NCBI GenBank assembly: GCA_964034945.1
Contig: OZ035961.1
Span: 27,753,684 to 27,817,683 of the forward strand
Reading direction: 5' to 3'
Origin: Chrysopilus asiliformis
Taxonomy: Eukaryota > Arthropoda > Insecta > Diptera > Rhagionidae
DNA: 64,000 nucleotides
The translations under genes and the position numbers were made by a program. Below are positions 21,200 through 31,791 of this stretch, piece after piece (within the stretch, counting starts at the first letter, position 1; every line of letters starts with the position of its first letter). The notes under the pieces were generated by a model that was not told where the DNA came from, made no database searches, and saw only the letters and a program-made list of their open reading frames with translations.

Positions 21200-22286
21200 A
21201 AAAAAAAGTAAAAAAAAACCGACTTAAAAATGCACTAAAAAGGAAAAAATAATTTTTTTGGAAGTTGGTGCCAAAATAGAAACAAACAATTTGCTCTCTT
21301 TTATTGTACAATATATAAAATTAAAAAATTTCTAATAAATAAAATTATTATTTATTGAATTGTACCAAAAGTTTTTGTTTTCTAATAAGTCACAGAGATG
21401 AGATTCAAACCATTATTTTTTTACAGCATAATATAAACATAATATAAACATAACAAAAGCTATAATTGCCAATCTGGCAATTATTGAAAACCCGTATGGT
21501 GATTTAAGTGAACAGTTGTATCAAAATTCCAGTTTGAAGTCAAAGTTTCCAATGAGATTTTTTAAAATTTGTTCCAATCGGATTTTGATGTATGGAAGTT
21601 TTATGTGGAATCATATCCTAAATAACTTTTGTTCTTGGACTTTTTTGATAAGATGCACCGTTTTTGAGGTATTCGCAAAAAACGTTTTCGTTCGTATGGG
21701 GGGTACCCCATTTCAGTCGGTTTAGTTTTCATTTCAGTCAAGGTGGTACTTATTTAAAAAAAACATTATTTTAAAGAACCGTTAAGTAGTGAAAGGAAAA
21801 ATTTTAAGTGTTAAAGCTTTCCGAATTTGAAATTACCACATACAACAATTTAGATAAATAGGTGCTCGTAGAGGTGAGTGAAAATTGTATTAAAATACAT
21901 ATTGAATGGGTTTTATATTCCCCAAATTTTGAATATCGATTCTTGTCACTATAAAAAATTTATTTTTATCACATCATTGTGATATTTTAACCGCGAGTCT
22001 ATTGTACATAAAAGTACTCGACAACTGTAAAAAGCTTTTGATTGTCTTAACAATTCTTGTTACAATAAAATTATTTGTAACACTCAAGAAATATGAATAG
22101 AAGTCCTCTTTAAGTTTCTATTTTGGCCCCAACTTCCAAAAAAATTATTTTTTCCTTTTTAGTGCACTTTTAGATTGTACAATAAAGAGAGCAAATTGTT
22201 TGTTTCTATTTTGGCACCAACTTCCAAAAAAATTATTTTTTCCTTTTTAGTGCATTTTTAAGTCGGTTTTTTTTTACTTTTTTTTA
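21200..22286. repeat. Large inverted repeat (arms about 110 bp), possible element termini
   Basis: The left arm (about 21200-21312) and right arm (about 22174-22286) are complementary with very few differences; they include CCGACTTAAAAATGCACTAA, GGAAGTTGGTGCCAAAATAG and AGCAAATTGT-type sequence. A further direct partial copy of the right arm lies at about 22115-22172. The spacer is about 860 bp and contains repeat E2. The arms could be the ends of a larger element or an inverted duplication. A transcript through both arms would form a long hairpin. Confidence 0.65.
21510..21730 (+). repeat. Repeat family E fragment, copy E2
   Basis: Matches the E unit: CCAATCGGATTTTGATGTAT, GAATCATATCCTAAATAA, GATGCACCGTTTTTGAG, CGTATGGGGGGTA. 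Both family ends are missing. It lies between the arms of the inverted repeat 21200-22286. Confidence 0.6.
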
Positions 22287-22345
22287 AAAAGTTTTTTATT
22301 TTATAATTTTTAGTGATTTTTTGTATACACATTATATAGATATAT

Positions 22346-22774
22346 TTAATGTTAGGAAATGGGTAGAGCTGCGGCCCGCTTGCGAAAACGGCATTACGAA
22401 TCGATAGCCTTCAACCCCCTTAGTGACACTGGAAAGTTTCATTAAGATCGGACCAGCCAATTCGAAGATACCAGGTGAGGGGTTTCGAGGGGAGGGAAAA
22501 GTCAGGTTTTGTAGTGGAAAATCAAACCCCTTAGCCTTCTTAGTAATACTGTAAAGATTCATTAAGATCGGACCACCGAATTCGAAGATACCAGGCGAGG
22601 GGTGTTGAAGGGGAATTTTCTCAGAGGGGATACCTATCTAGATCGTATTTTTGTCCCCGAAAATCCCTAACACCCAAGTTTCATGAAAATCGTTAGGCCT
22701 GTTTTCGAGATCCATTGTGCAGACAGACAGACTGACAGACAGAAGGACGACAGTCCTCGTATTATATTATAGGA
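22346..22774 (-). mobile_element. Helitron-like element, family H, copy H1
   Basis: Minus-strand 5' end at 22774: TCCTATAATATAATACGAGG, preceded by A. The body has two tandem units of about 125 bp containing TTTCATTAAGATCGGACC, GAATTCGAAGATACCAGG and GAGGGAAAAGTCAGG, and a CAGACAGAC stretch near the 5' end. The same start and units occur in H2 (61584-62206). The 3' end is not clear. Both sides of H1 carry a direct copy of ATTTAATGTTAGGAAATGGG (22346 and 22782), so part of the flank has been duplicated. Confidence 0.55.
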
Positions 22775-22781
22775 TATACCT

Positions 22782-23042
22782 ATTTAATGTTAGGAAATGG
22801 GTAGAGCAAAACTTTGATCGTTCCAAACAGCGAATTTTTAGGGATGGCAACAGTAAGTTGTAAACTAAATTTTAGAGGTCGACAGCAAAAATTTTGGGGG
22901 TCGTCACCAACATTTTTTAGATCGACAGAAACCTTTCGTTAACCTTACAGACTTGTAAACATTAGAATTGGATTAGGCGACCCCAAAAACTCCCATATGT
23001 GTTTGTTTTTTATCTGGAAAATTTGAGGGTTGAAGGATTCAC
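22782..23042. repeat. Repeat-derived sequence before the minisatellite
   Basis: Starts with the duplicated ATTTAATGTTAGGAAATGGG, then GTCGACAGCAAAAATTTTGG-like and GGCGACCCCAAAAACTCCCA phrases that recall family I (GGGTCGCTTAATCC). No ends recognised. Confidence 0.45.
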
Positions 23043-23730
23043 TGCCCCCCAAAATATACGCATAAAAATTTTCAGACCGATCGGACCATCCGATTAGTGG
23101 ACAGGGGAGGGGTTAAGAAGCGAAAGGGGTAGGGGAAAATAGATAAGGGGAAAACACTAGCCGTCCCCCAAAATGTGAGCATACAAATTTTCAGATCGAT
23201 CGGACCATCCGATTGGGAGTTGATAGGGGAGAGGTTAAGAAGCGAAAGGGGTAGGGGAAAAAAGATAAGGGGAAAACACTAGCCGTCCCCCAAAAAGGTA
23301 CGCATACAAATTTTCAGACCGATCGGACCATCCGATTCGGAGTTGACAGGGGAGGGGTTAAGAAGCGAAAGGGGTAGGGGAAAATAGATAAAGGGAAAAC
23401 AATAGCCGTCCCCCAAAAAGGTACGCATACAAATTTTCAGACTGATCGGACCATCCGATTGGGAGTTGACAGGGGAGGGGTTAAGAAGCGAAAGGGGTAG
23501 GGGAAAATAGATAAGGGGAAAACACTAGCCGTCCCCCAAAATGTACGCATACAAATTTTCAGATCGATCGGACCATCCGATTGGGAGTTGACAGGGGAGG
23601 GGTTAAGAAGCGAAAGGGGTAGGGGAAAATAGATAAGGGGAAAACACTAGCCGTCCCCCAAAATGTACGCATACAAATTTTCAGATCGATCGGACCATCC
23701 GATTGGGAGTTGACAGGGGAGGGGAAGGCC
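23043..23730 (+). repeat. Minisatellite, about 122-bp unit, six copies
   Basis: The unit starts near GTCCCCCAAAATGTACGCAT, continues with TTTTCAGATCGATCGGACCA and GGGGAGGGGTTAAGAAGCGA, and recurs at about 23043, 23163, 23285, 23408, 23531 and 23653. The first copy is more diverged and the last is cut short near 23725. Middle copies differ by only a few bases (e.g. AAAATGT versus AAAAAGGT), showing recent homogenisation. Confidence 0.9.
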
Positions 23731-23925
23731 GGGAAACGTCGGAGAGAGGGGAAATTAAAATGGGACCAACTAGGGAGTGAACTCTGTCATTCACCAACGT
23801 TTCAACAAAATCCATGCAACGGCACCCAAGTACTGCGTGAACATACAGATATAAAATAAATAAATAAATAAAGTTGGACCAAAACGAATTGATAACCTCC
23901 TCCTTTTTTTGGAAGTCGGTTAAAA
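23731..23925 (-). mobile_element. End of the element that carries the minisatellite
   Basis: Read on the minus strand: AACCGACTTCCAAAAAAAGG, then AGGAGGTTATCAATTCG, TTTATTTATTTATTT, ATCTGTATGTTCACGCAG and GGTGCCGTTGCATGG. The CCGACTTCC plus GGAGGAGGTTnTCAATTCG start is a widely dispersed insect repeat type (from memory, not checked). The minisatellite is probably an internal expansion of this element. Confidence 0.5.
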
Positions 23926-23927
23926 AA

Positions 23928-24120
23928 TGAATATAACAAAATGCAAAGAAAATAAAATTTTCTGCATTTTTCCTTTTAACAGTTTTTACGTATCTTCAAC
24001 GGTTCACGAAATATTTAAAAAAAAATATTATTTTTCACATATTTTTTCCGAAACTAAATATTGCTGAAGGAAGTTTTGTGTTGATCATAGCTGATATTTT
24101 TTGATCACGATATCACTGTA
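23928..24120 (+). repeat. Repeat family A fragment, copy A2
   Basis: Contains TTTTTACGTATCTTCAACGG, TTCACGAAATATTTAAAAA and CATATTTTTTCCGAAACTAA, then TTTTGTGTTGATCATAGCTG, in the same order as 6600-6745. Both ends are missing. Confidence 0.6.
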
Positions 24121-24243
24121 AATTCAAAGTATCGGTTGTTCTTTTTTCGACATCCATTGTATTAACAGGTAAATATATTTCCTGCAACTAATTTTTGGTT
24201 CAATAAATGCAAGATATTATTAGCAGATATTTTTGGAGAACTA

Positions 24244-24751
24244 AAGGGCCTTTCAACAAGGACATAACAATTTTGTATTTTAATAAAAACGCACCCTAAA
24301 ACTTTTTTTATGATCTGGCAATGCTAAAACGTCACTCAAGGTTTACATTTTTATAATGGTGAAGTTCACGAACGAGCAACGTTTGGAAATTATTAAAACT
24401 TACTATCGAAATGCTGAGTCGGTGGTCGCAATCGTGTAATCTCGAGAAATGGTCCGGTCGAATGGCCACCTCGCTCATGAGTTATGTTAAGTCGTTGGTT
24501 TATGCCAACAAGCCAACAAGCTCAGGAACAATATCGAACGCGAAATTGCCAACGTTCCGGCCGATATGTGTGGAAAATTGGCTCCAAAGAATCAATCAGT
24601 GCAATTCTCGCGGTGGCCATATGAACAACATCGAATTTCATACTTAAATGTAACATGTCCACTACACCTGGAATAAATTTCAGCCCGATATCTCAATTAT
24701 TCTGTGTTTTATTTAAATACAAAATTGTTATGTCCTTGTTGAGAGACCCGA
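24244..24751 (+). mobile_element. Deletion derivative of a mariner-type transposon, N1
   Basis: TA flanks at 24242-24243 and 24752-24753. The ends AAGGGCCTTTCAACAAGGAC and GTCCTTGTTGAGAGACCCGA are inverted repeats related to those of the element at 45684. Inside, the ATG at about 24357 opens MVKFTNEQRLEIIKTYYRNA, a typical transposase N-terminus, which is cut by an internal deletion and stop. Further on, short frames resemble the transposase C-terminus. About 508 bp. It cannot make an active enzyme; it may be moved in trans. Confidence 0.8.
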
Positions 24752-24831
24752 TAGAAACTTTTGTTAAAAATGAGTTGCCAGGACTATTCATATAAGTTAG
24801 CCTACTTAAGACCTAGAAAATATGAGACTTA

Positions 24832-24960
24832 GGACCTGTTTGACCACTCCTGGATAAATTTTATCTAGTAAATAAATATCTGTCTTATGTCTACGGCAAC
24901 CTTGTGCTGAGATATTCTTAACCACTAAATAAAACTTATTTGGCAGTGGTAAAACAGGCC
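24832..24960. mobile_element. Small MITE, possibly PIF/Harbinger type
   Basis: The ends GGACCTGTTTGACCACT and AGTGGTAAAACAGGCC are inverted repeats, continuing inward to ATAAATTTTAT / ATAAAACTTAT. The left flank is TTA (24829-24831); the right has TTTA, so a 3-bp TTA duplication is plausible but shifted by one base. Confidence 0.6.
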
Positions 24961-24963
24961 TTT

Positions 24964-27206
24964 ATATAATATTAAGTTACTTTGATTTGTTGATCCGAAA
25001 GGCTCTTAAAGCAAAGACTGAGCTAGCTGAGTGGGAGATCAACATTTTCAAAGAATCTTTCATATCGAAAATTTCAAGAAATCTAACAATATCAAAATAA
25101 ATATTCTACAATTTATTGTAAATTTCATAAAACTGTTTCACAATGTCATAATGAAAAACTAAGATTTTTAATCTAAATATCAACAAAAACTGAACGAAAT
25201 CTCCCAGAATTGTTTTAAACTTTTATAGCCTACATAGCACAAGCTAAATCCATTTTATTTTATTTATAATTTTCCAAAGTTAAAAGTTAATCCCGTAAAT
25301 CTGTCTTAATCTTAGGTATTTGAGTTCAACTTCAATCAAGTTGTCCATAGTAAACACCAAAGTTTCCATTTTCATCTTTTAAAACAGATCACAAAACACA
25401 TTGGCCAGAGTGAAAATGAATGTGGGACGACATATTTATGGAAAAAAATAAATGTACGGTCGAAGATAGATTAAGTTATCACCTTGGAAACAAGTCTATA
25501 GTAAAATCAACATGTCGATTCAAATTCCAAATATTAGAAATCAAGTATTCCCACTGACTATGCTTAGATAATATCTTGACATGTATATTAGTCTCGTCAT
25601 TCGTTTTGGTGATCCTTTCCTGATATATTTTTGTATTTCTTGGTTTTTTTTTCAAATCTTACCGAAACCACAGAAAAGACGATCATCATCTTCCTATACA
25701 AACCGAGAAACCTTGATGAAAAATTTCATGCAGTCCGCTGACTTCATTTAAATAAAAAGGTGTCTACCTTAGAATAAGAAATTTCAAACATTTGTCATGC
25801 TTATTCACATCTGTATATATTGATACATATTTTTGACTTTTTCCTCTGTTTTTCTAAGTTTTTTTCTTCTTTTTATTTGAATCTACAATGTCCGCATATG
25901 TACGTATATCTATCTACTCACATAAAAATTGTATCTTAAGGAAATAAATTATGATTTCTTCTTTGATATCTACCGGGACCGTGGCCCAACATCTTCCTTT
26001 TCTCCTTCAGGCAATTCTACGCTCAGAACTTCCAGAGACACGCACTTTACAGATAAAAAAATTAAGAAACAAAGTCAAGATGAAAAAATATGGTTCTGTG
26101 TTTTTTTTTCTTCTTTTTGTTTTCATCTTTGGATAAAATGATATCCAATGGAAATTTAAGGCAGATGCCCTTTAGTGGCATGGATGGTCCGTGATAAATA
26201 AATTCATTTTTTTATCCGAATAAATTCAACTTTTTATCTTTTCTGCTTTAATTTCCATAAATTTCCGCTGTTGTGTTTTTTCTTCTTCATCTGATTTTAC
26301 ATTTTTCTTGTTTCAACAGAATATGGGACTGATTATAAGCTGGTCGGACTAACCAAGATAGCTACCCAAGATAGCTGGCTACATGACCAATCCTAAAGCG
26401 CTTATAATAAGAAACAGAACCTCTTAATATTATCTCGTTTTCGTATAGGAGGAGCGCTGCACAAATTCAAGTGCTCGTGAATAAAAATTAATGGAGAAAT
26501 TATTATAATTTTTAGAGATGAAATTTAACAGGAATAAAAAAAAAACTTTATTAAGATATTAACGGACGACCATTTTTTAAAAATGTGAGGGGATTATACG
26601 AGAAATTAAACGGTCTCGCATCGAAATGTTAAAAAAATGCCTATCTAATACAATTTTTTCGGCTTCGATTGCTTCATTTCGAAAATATTCCCGCGAACCG
26701 AAGGGAAAACATCTTTTATGTCATTATTGAAAAAAAACTCCATTTTAACTTAATTATGTTTAGTCGTAAAGTGATTTTTTTACTGGTAAGTTTTACAATT
26801 TGTTAATTCGAAATTCATAATTTATTTAAATTACGGATAAAAGACTGCCGGTGGACATTTCCCAGATAAATTCGGTCTCTTGTGAAAACATCCAGAAAAA
26901 TAATATAATATTTTGTTATATTTTTTATGACATGTAAACTGAGAAATTCCAAAAGAGTTCAAAAAAAATTGCGACAACGACTTTATTAAATTTTATGAGT
27001 TTTAGTCGATGCAAGCTCATCTAAGTGCTGGCGCGCACTCTCCATGTTTAGCACCGCAGTACGAGCCTGCACTAAAACTTCAGTGCAAGCCTGCACTAAA
27101 ACTTCCAAGGTACATAGACCTTCTGAGTTTCCTATCTCATCGCTATCCTTTTTGCTCTTAGAAAGCATATAAAGTTAAAATTTCTGGACAGTCAGTCTAA
27201 TTGGAG
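24964..27206. other. Mostly unstructured non-coding DNA with two repeat relics
   Basis: Relics: 26605-26710 matches 21080-21190, and about 26868-26960 matches the middle of family C (GTGAAAACATCCAGAAAAAT, then AATATAATATTTT and CTGAGAAATTC). A plus-strand acceptor-like TTTTCTCCTTCAG at about 26010 precedes a short open frame but has no donor. About 27050-27110 holds a short tandem phrase (AGCCTGCACTAAAACTT, two copies). No gene is supported. Confidence 0.45.
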
Positions 27207-27208
27207 TA

Positions 27209-27480
27209 TACTCAGAAAAATTGAGGCTAACTCGACGACCTACATACGGCGTAATTGGCCTCGGGCAGGCGCGCGTTCGCCTTCATGTGGGCAAGTAAAA
27301 CTGAGTTGACCTGTGGTCGGAGAAATTCTGAAATTAAGCCACCAGCAGGTGAAGTAGGGCATTGGGAGCTGCACGAGTTGACCTTAGATAGGTTAACTCT
27401 GACCGCTAGCTGGCTTACAGAAACCTGTGTAAGGTCAGAGTTAACCTGACAAAAAGTTGACCTGAACATTTTTCTGAGTG
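27209..27480 (+). mobile_element. MITE family B, copy B2
   Basis: TA flanks at 27207-27208 and 27481-27482, with the inverted ends of family B (first base T instead of C). It has the standard middle (GGGCATTGGGAGCTGCACGA), unlike B1. Both strands are open for about 64-80 codons across the element, but the same frames recur in every copy and show no motif. Confidence 0.85.
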
Positions 27481-27482
27481 TA

Positions 27483-28130
27483 TGGTGTATGGAAAAGTTT
27501 TACAAAATAGTCTGCTAAACACTTTAAGTCTCTATAATTTTTTAGATACGACACACCGTTTTTGAAAAAATTGTAAAAATCTTATTCTTCTGTAAATAGC
27601 ACAATATTAAGAGTATTTCACTTGAATTTTTATGTGTGGAACAGTTTTATGAAATTCCTTTTTCAAACAAATTTTGTTTTCATACGTGACACTGTTTTAA
27701 AAAAAATTAAAAAATCTAGAATTGACAGGGGCTATTGTCAAGTACTTTATATGAGGTCAGACCAATTTTTTATGGAAAAAAAAAATCCATTTGTACGAGC
27801 TGCATTTTGATATATGTATAGATAAGTTATGGAAAATCATATTCTCAACACAGTTATATTCTCAACAATACAATTACTTCAATACGACTCACCGTTTTCT
27901 AGAAAATTGTACAAAACTGTTTCCTGTGTATAGGGAAGGGGAAAGGAATGGTCCGATTTTGCCCGTTCAAGAACTTATCCTCGCCATTTACGCAACTATA
28001 CCAAATTTCTAGTCTCTAGCTCAATCCTTTCGTAAGTCATGGTATTCACGGACATACACACAGATAGACGGACGGACATGCGGAAATTAAAATATTTTAT
28101 CATCCCAAACACGCTGGTGTAAATCATTTT
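27483..28130 (+). mobile_element. Repeat family E, copy E3
   Basis: Contains GGGGCTATTGTCAAGTACTT, CCATTTGTACGAGC, AATACGACTCACCGTTTTCT, GGAATGGTCCGATTTTGCCC, CAATCCTTTCGTAAGTCATG and an ACAGATAGACGGACGGAC stretch, then GATTGCTTCAATGCGTTACA as at 39610. No coding capacity. Confidence 0.65.
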
Positions 28131-28139
28131 TGGGTCTGA

Positions 28140-28380
28140 CGATTGCTTCAATGCGTTACAAACGGTTTGTGAGATTAGTGAGCAGCGGATTAACGATACC
28201 TATAAGCGGATACCTTCGGGACCGAAACTTTTGTCCAATTTTGAGAGTGTGTGTCCGTTTATTGGCTATTTTGTAACACTGGAAACCATATGAAGAAATT
28301 TAGTTCCAGGAAAAATGTGCCGCTTAAGGGAGTTGTCTGCTTATGGGAGGTGTCTGCAAAGAGAGCTTTCACTGTATATA
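28140..28380. repeat. Fragment resembling one end of a TA-target DNA transposon
   Basis: The right end reads GGGAGGTGTCTGCAAAGAGA, then GCTTTCACTGTATA. An ACAGTGAAAGCTC-like terminus is typical of Tigger/pogo-type elements. The left portion (GCGGATTAACGATACCTATAAGCGGATA) does not give a matching inverted end, so the element is truncated or misread. Confidence 0.35.
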
Positions 28381-29815
28381 TTCAGAATATAGGGACAAAA
28401 ATCAGTTGGTTGGTTTTTTTTTAGAATTTTAACAATCATTATGCTCTATTTTTCTACAAAAATTTAGTCTAATCAAAGATAAATACCAAAGTTTCTATTA
28501 TGTATTGACTTACCCTTTGGTGTGCCCCCTAAAAATAAATTCCTTCCCGAATTTTCGATTTTACACACGATAAACTTCATATCTTATGAAAAAGAAAAGT
28601 AAAAACTTGCGAAAAAGAACAGGAAAAATTATAATTTCATAATAGACAAAAAAATTTGGGAAAAATTAACCTACAAATCTAATTTCAGCTATAATATGAC
28701 ACTAGAATTTTTTTCATATTATTTCTCACGTTTTTATATCCGAATGAAAAAAAGCCATTGAACGATTAAAGAGCTGTCAATTTATTTGACCGATTGATTT
28801 AACACACAGTTCAACAGTTTTTATTACGGCATTTTTATCACCTATTAAACATCCGTTTTGTCGCATTCGGCGTTTGGTAATGTTAAAGCATCAAAACTTA
28901 GGCCACATCTCTTCAATCATCATAGATACATAGAGCATGCTTCTTATATATCCACATATTTCTTTTTAATGATACCCTCAATATTTTTGCATTTGTGGCT
29001 GGTCAAATAAAACATTGATTTGTGTCTATATACATACGACTTGTACGGTTCTGTTGCGTCTTTTAATTGTTCTGTAAAGAGACCTCCCCTCAAGAAAACA
29101 CTTAAAATCATTTTAAGTGGCAATTTGGTCTTAAGTGCAGTTTCATTATTTTTTCGGGGTTTTTATATATAATCTAACTGTAGTACGAACAAGAATATGT
29201 GAAATGCATGCATTAAACAATAAACCATGGGATAATTTTCTGGGAGTGCATCAATTGTTAATTTATTGAGTTTTGTCGCTCAACTTAACGAAAAGAAAGA
29301 AACGAAAACCAATTTTTGTTTCCGGGAAATTTCAATACGCAATTTTCAGTTTTACATAGGCACGAGTATAAGAGTTGGTGTCTGTCTGTAGTATTCCCCG
29401 GATAACTGCACATGCGAGAAATCCTGGATTTCTTATGCAGTTGTGAGGGTTTGCGCTTATCCGATACTCCTGTAACACCAAAAATTGTGCCCTTATGCGA
29501 GACCCTTTTTACTGACCGAAATTGTGCACTTATCATAGTTCCGAATAGCAAAAAATTCCTAATAGCGTTTACTTTCTAGGATTGTGAGATCACAATTTAC
29601 TTGCACTGATTTCTACCCTTTCCAGAGGAATATAAAGATACGTACACACGATCAAGAAAATATGACAAAATAAAGTGATAAGAATTAAAAAGAAAATGCA
29701 CTTGTGCACTTATCCGAGGGAAAATATATGAGGGATAATTTTTCCATAGTTCAAACCATTATATCGTGAAAAAATAGAGGAAAAATAAACCCAGTATTAA
29801 GAACAAAGAGTGTTA
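28381..29815. other. No gene or complete element seen
   Basis: A/T-rich. Around 29370-29720 several CTTATCCGA / GTGCACTTAT phrases recur, possibly a diverged repeat. The 88-codon minus frame at 29285-29551 overlaps these and shows no motif. Confidence 0.4.
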
Positions 29816-30384
29816 GGCCTCGTTTACATCTGAAACTTTATTCCGCGAATTTTATTCTGTAACACCAAATTCAAATTTCACAACCGTTTACATTAAGACA
29901 CAAAATTTAAGAAGTTTATTCCAGAAATATCTCAAGAATAAATTACCACAATAAAATTCACACAAGTTTACATTTAGAATCGAATTTTTGGAATAAATGT
30001 CAAGAATACAATTCATCGCGGAATTTTTTCTAATAAAATTCAAGGTTGTTTACATTTTCGAAAGTAACATTGCACTTTACGAAGAAAAAAATGTATATTG
30101 CCACAAGTTGACAGCCATGAAAAAAACTGAATCGAATAAATTCAAAAGTTAAATCCTGGTTTACTTTTTGAATTCCTTCGAAAATTTATTCCGCAATTTC
30201 ATTCTGGAATATCAGATTTTTTCCGTATCTTGTGAACTTTATTTAAATTGAATTTTTTCATAGAAAAGTCCTACAATAAATTCAAATTTTGTGAACTTAT
30301 ACTGAGTAAAAAAAATTTTCGAAATAAGTTCTAAACAAAATTCATGGAAAAATTCAAAAAAAAATCGCAGGTGTAAACGGGACC
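29816..30384. mobile_element. PIF/Harbinger-type MITE, 569 bp
   Basis: TTA flanks at 29813-29815 and 30385-30387. The left end is GGCCTCGTTTACATCTG and the right end its near-complement (CAGGTGTAAACGGGACC). TTA duplication with GG-start termini is characteristic of PIF/Harbinger elements (established knowledge). The interior repeats GTTTACATT and TTATTCC/GAATTTT phrases. No transposase frame. Confidence 0.8.
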
Positions 30385-30394
30385 TTAGTGACAT

Positions 30395-30830
30395 TCCGAA
30401 TAAAATATCAGTTGTGATCAACACAAAACTATCCTCTGCAATATTTAGTTTCGAAATAATATGTAAAAAAAAATATTTTTTCCAATATCTCGAGAATCGT
30501 TAAAGATAAATAAAAACCGTTGAAGGAACAAGTGTAGGAAGTTTTATTTTCTTTGAATTTGATTAGTCTGTATTTTCTGCTACTGTCGAAAATATCTTAG
30601 ATCTTAGACTTTTCAAAAAGTAATAAAAAAATACGATTTTTATAAAAATTATTTACAAAAAATTTCAAGTCGCTAGCTCAACGCACTCTCGAGTTTTTTA
30701 AGATACGTAAAACGGACAGACCGATAGACAGATCCACGGACATCCTCAAATTTTGCCTGAAACGGATTTCGTACTGTTCAAAAAGTTTCTATCTGCCCCC
30801 GCTCTAACCTCTTCTCCTGGTCGATTCTGA
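30395..30830 (-). mobile_element. Repeat family A, copy A3
   Basis: Reversed relative to A1. It includes CAGTTGTGATCAACACAAAA, TATCTCGAGAATCGTTAAAG, TTCAAGTCGCTAGCTCAACG, CTCTCGAGTTTTTTAAGATA, a CGGACAGACCGATAGACAGA stretch, and AACGGATTTCGTACTGTTCA, ending near CTATCTGCCCCCGCTCT. The terminal CTTTCC hairpin is not present. Confidence 0.65.
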
Positions 30831-30932
30831 TAAGATAAAGGAACCTGATCATGTTTTTGCCGTTTCCAGTAACCCAACAAGTCGCAAAGTAGACGTCGCG
30901 CCTTAAATTCGCACCAATTGCAACCACCTTAA

Positions 30933-31065
30933 GACCCCGATCAGACACAGCAGAATACACGCAGAGGCAAACTTTGTGTGTGGACGCCGAAGATTAATAC
31001 CATAGAAATTAAGTCCGGGCGTTTCCAATCGCGCGGCACGAATTCCGTTGTGTCTGAATGGGGTC
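30933..31065. mobile_element. 133-bp PIF/Harbinger-type MITE
   Basis: TAA flanks at 30930-30932 and 31066-31068. The ends GACCCCGATCAGACACA and TGTGTCTGAATGGGGTC are inverted repeats with one difference. The trinucleotide TAA duplication and G-start termini fit PIF/Harbinger. No ORF. Confidence 0.78.
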
Positions 31066-31174
31066 TAAGTAGAAACTCGGGTAAGTGGGACGCTCCCGTG
31101 AGATCCCACTTCTCCAGATTCGACTGTGTACCTTAAATCATATCATCAGTGCATAGCTTTTAACTTTGCTACTA

Positions 31175-31789
31175 CACGGCAAAAAATTCTGGAGTACTTT
31201 CCAATCCAAAAATTATATTGACGAAATTTTAATACAATTTTGGATTAGAATTTAATACATGGGAATTATTGAAAATATCTTAATATGTTTTGCTATCATA
31301 TTTTAATTATTTTTTAATATGTATTGAATTTAAATAATTTTAGTATTATAGTCTACAATTCAATCAAAATCGTAAAATTTAATGCTAAATTAAAACGAAA
31401 AAAAATTTCAAAAAATTCTAATCTCTACTATTGGGTTAGAATCTTGCATTGGATTACATATAAGTCCACACTCAGAAAAATGTCCAGGTCAACTTTTTGT
31501 CAGGTTAACTCTGACCTTACAGAGGTGTCTGTAAGCCAGCTAGCGGTCAGAGTTAACCTATCTAAGGTCAACTCGTGCAGTTCCCAATGCCCTACTTCAC
31601 CTGCTGGTGGCTTAATTTCAGAATTTCTCCGACCACAGGTCAACTCAGTTTTACTTGCCCACATGCAGGCGAACGCGCGCCTGCCCGAGGCCAATTACGC
31701 CGTATGTAGGTCGTCGAGTTAGCCTCCATTTTTCTGAGTGCAGTGTAATCCAATTTTAATCAGAATTTAATCCAAGGTTTTTTACCGTC
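31175..31789. mobile_element. MITE X, interrupted by family B copy B3
   Basis: TA flanks at 31173-31174 and 31790-31791. The ends CACGGCAAAAAATTCTGG and CCAAGGTTTTTTACCGTC are imperfect inverted repeats. The interior repeats TTGGATTAGAATTTAATAC-like phrases in both orientations. B3 occupies 31469-31740, leaving about 343 bp of the host element. Confidence 0.7.
31469..31740 (-). mobile_element. MITE family B, copy B3
   Basis: Reversed copy with intact ends CACTCAGAAAAATG and CATTTTTCTGAGTG, and the standard middle. The flanks are CA on both sides (31467-31468 and 31741-31742), not TA. It lies inside MITE X. Confidence 0.86.
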
Positions 31790-31791
31790 TA

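Noticed and set aside
27227..27469. 64-80 codon frames on both strands of every family B copy (MASGRRAF..., SRSTFCQVNS...)
   Set aside because: Both strands are open, there is no start context or domain, and the frames follow the MITE body; B1 lacks them.
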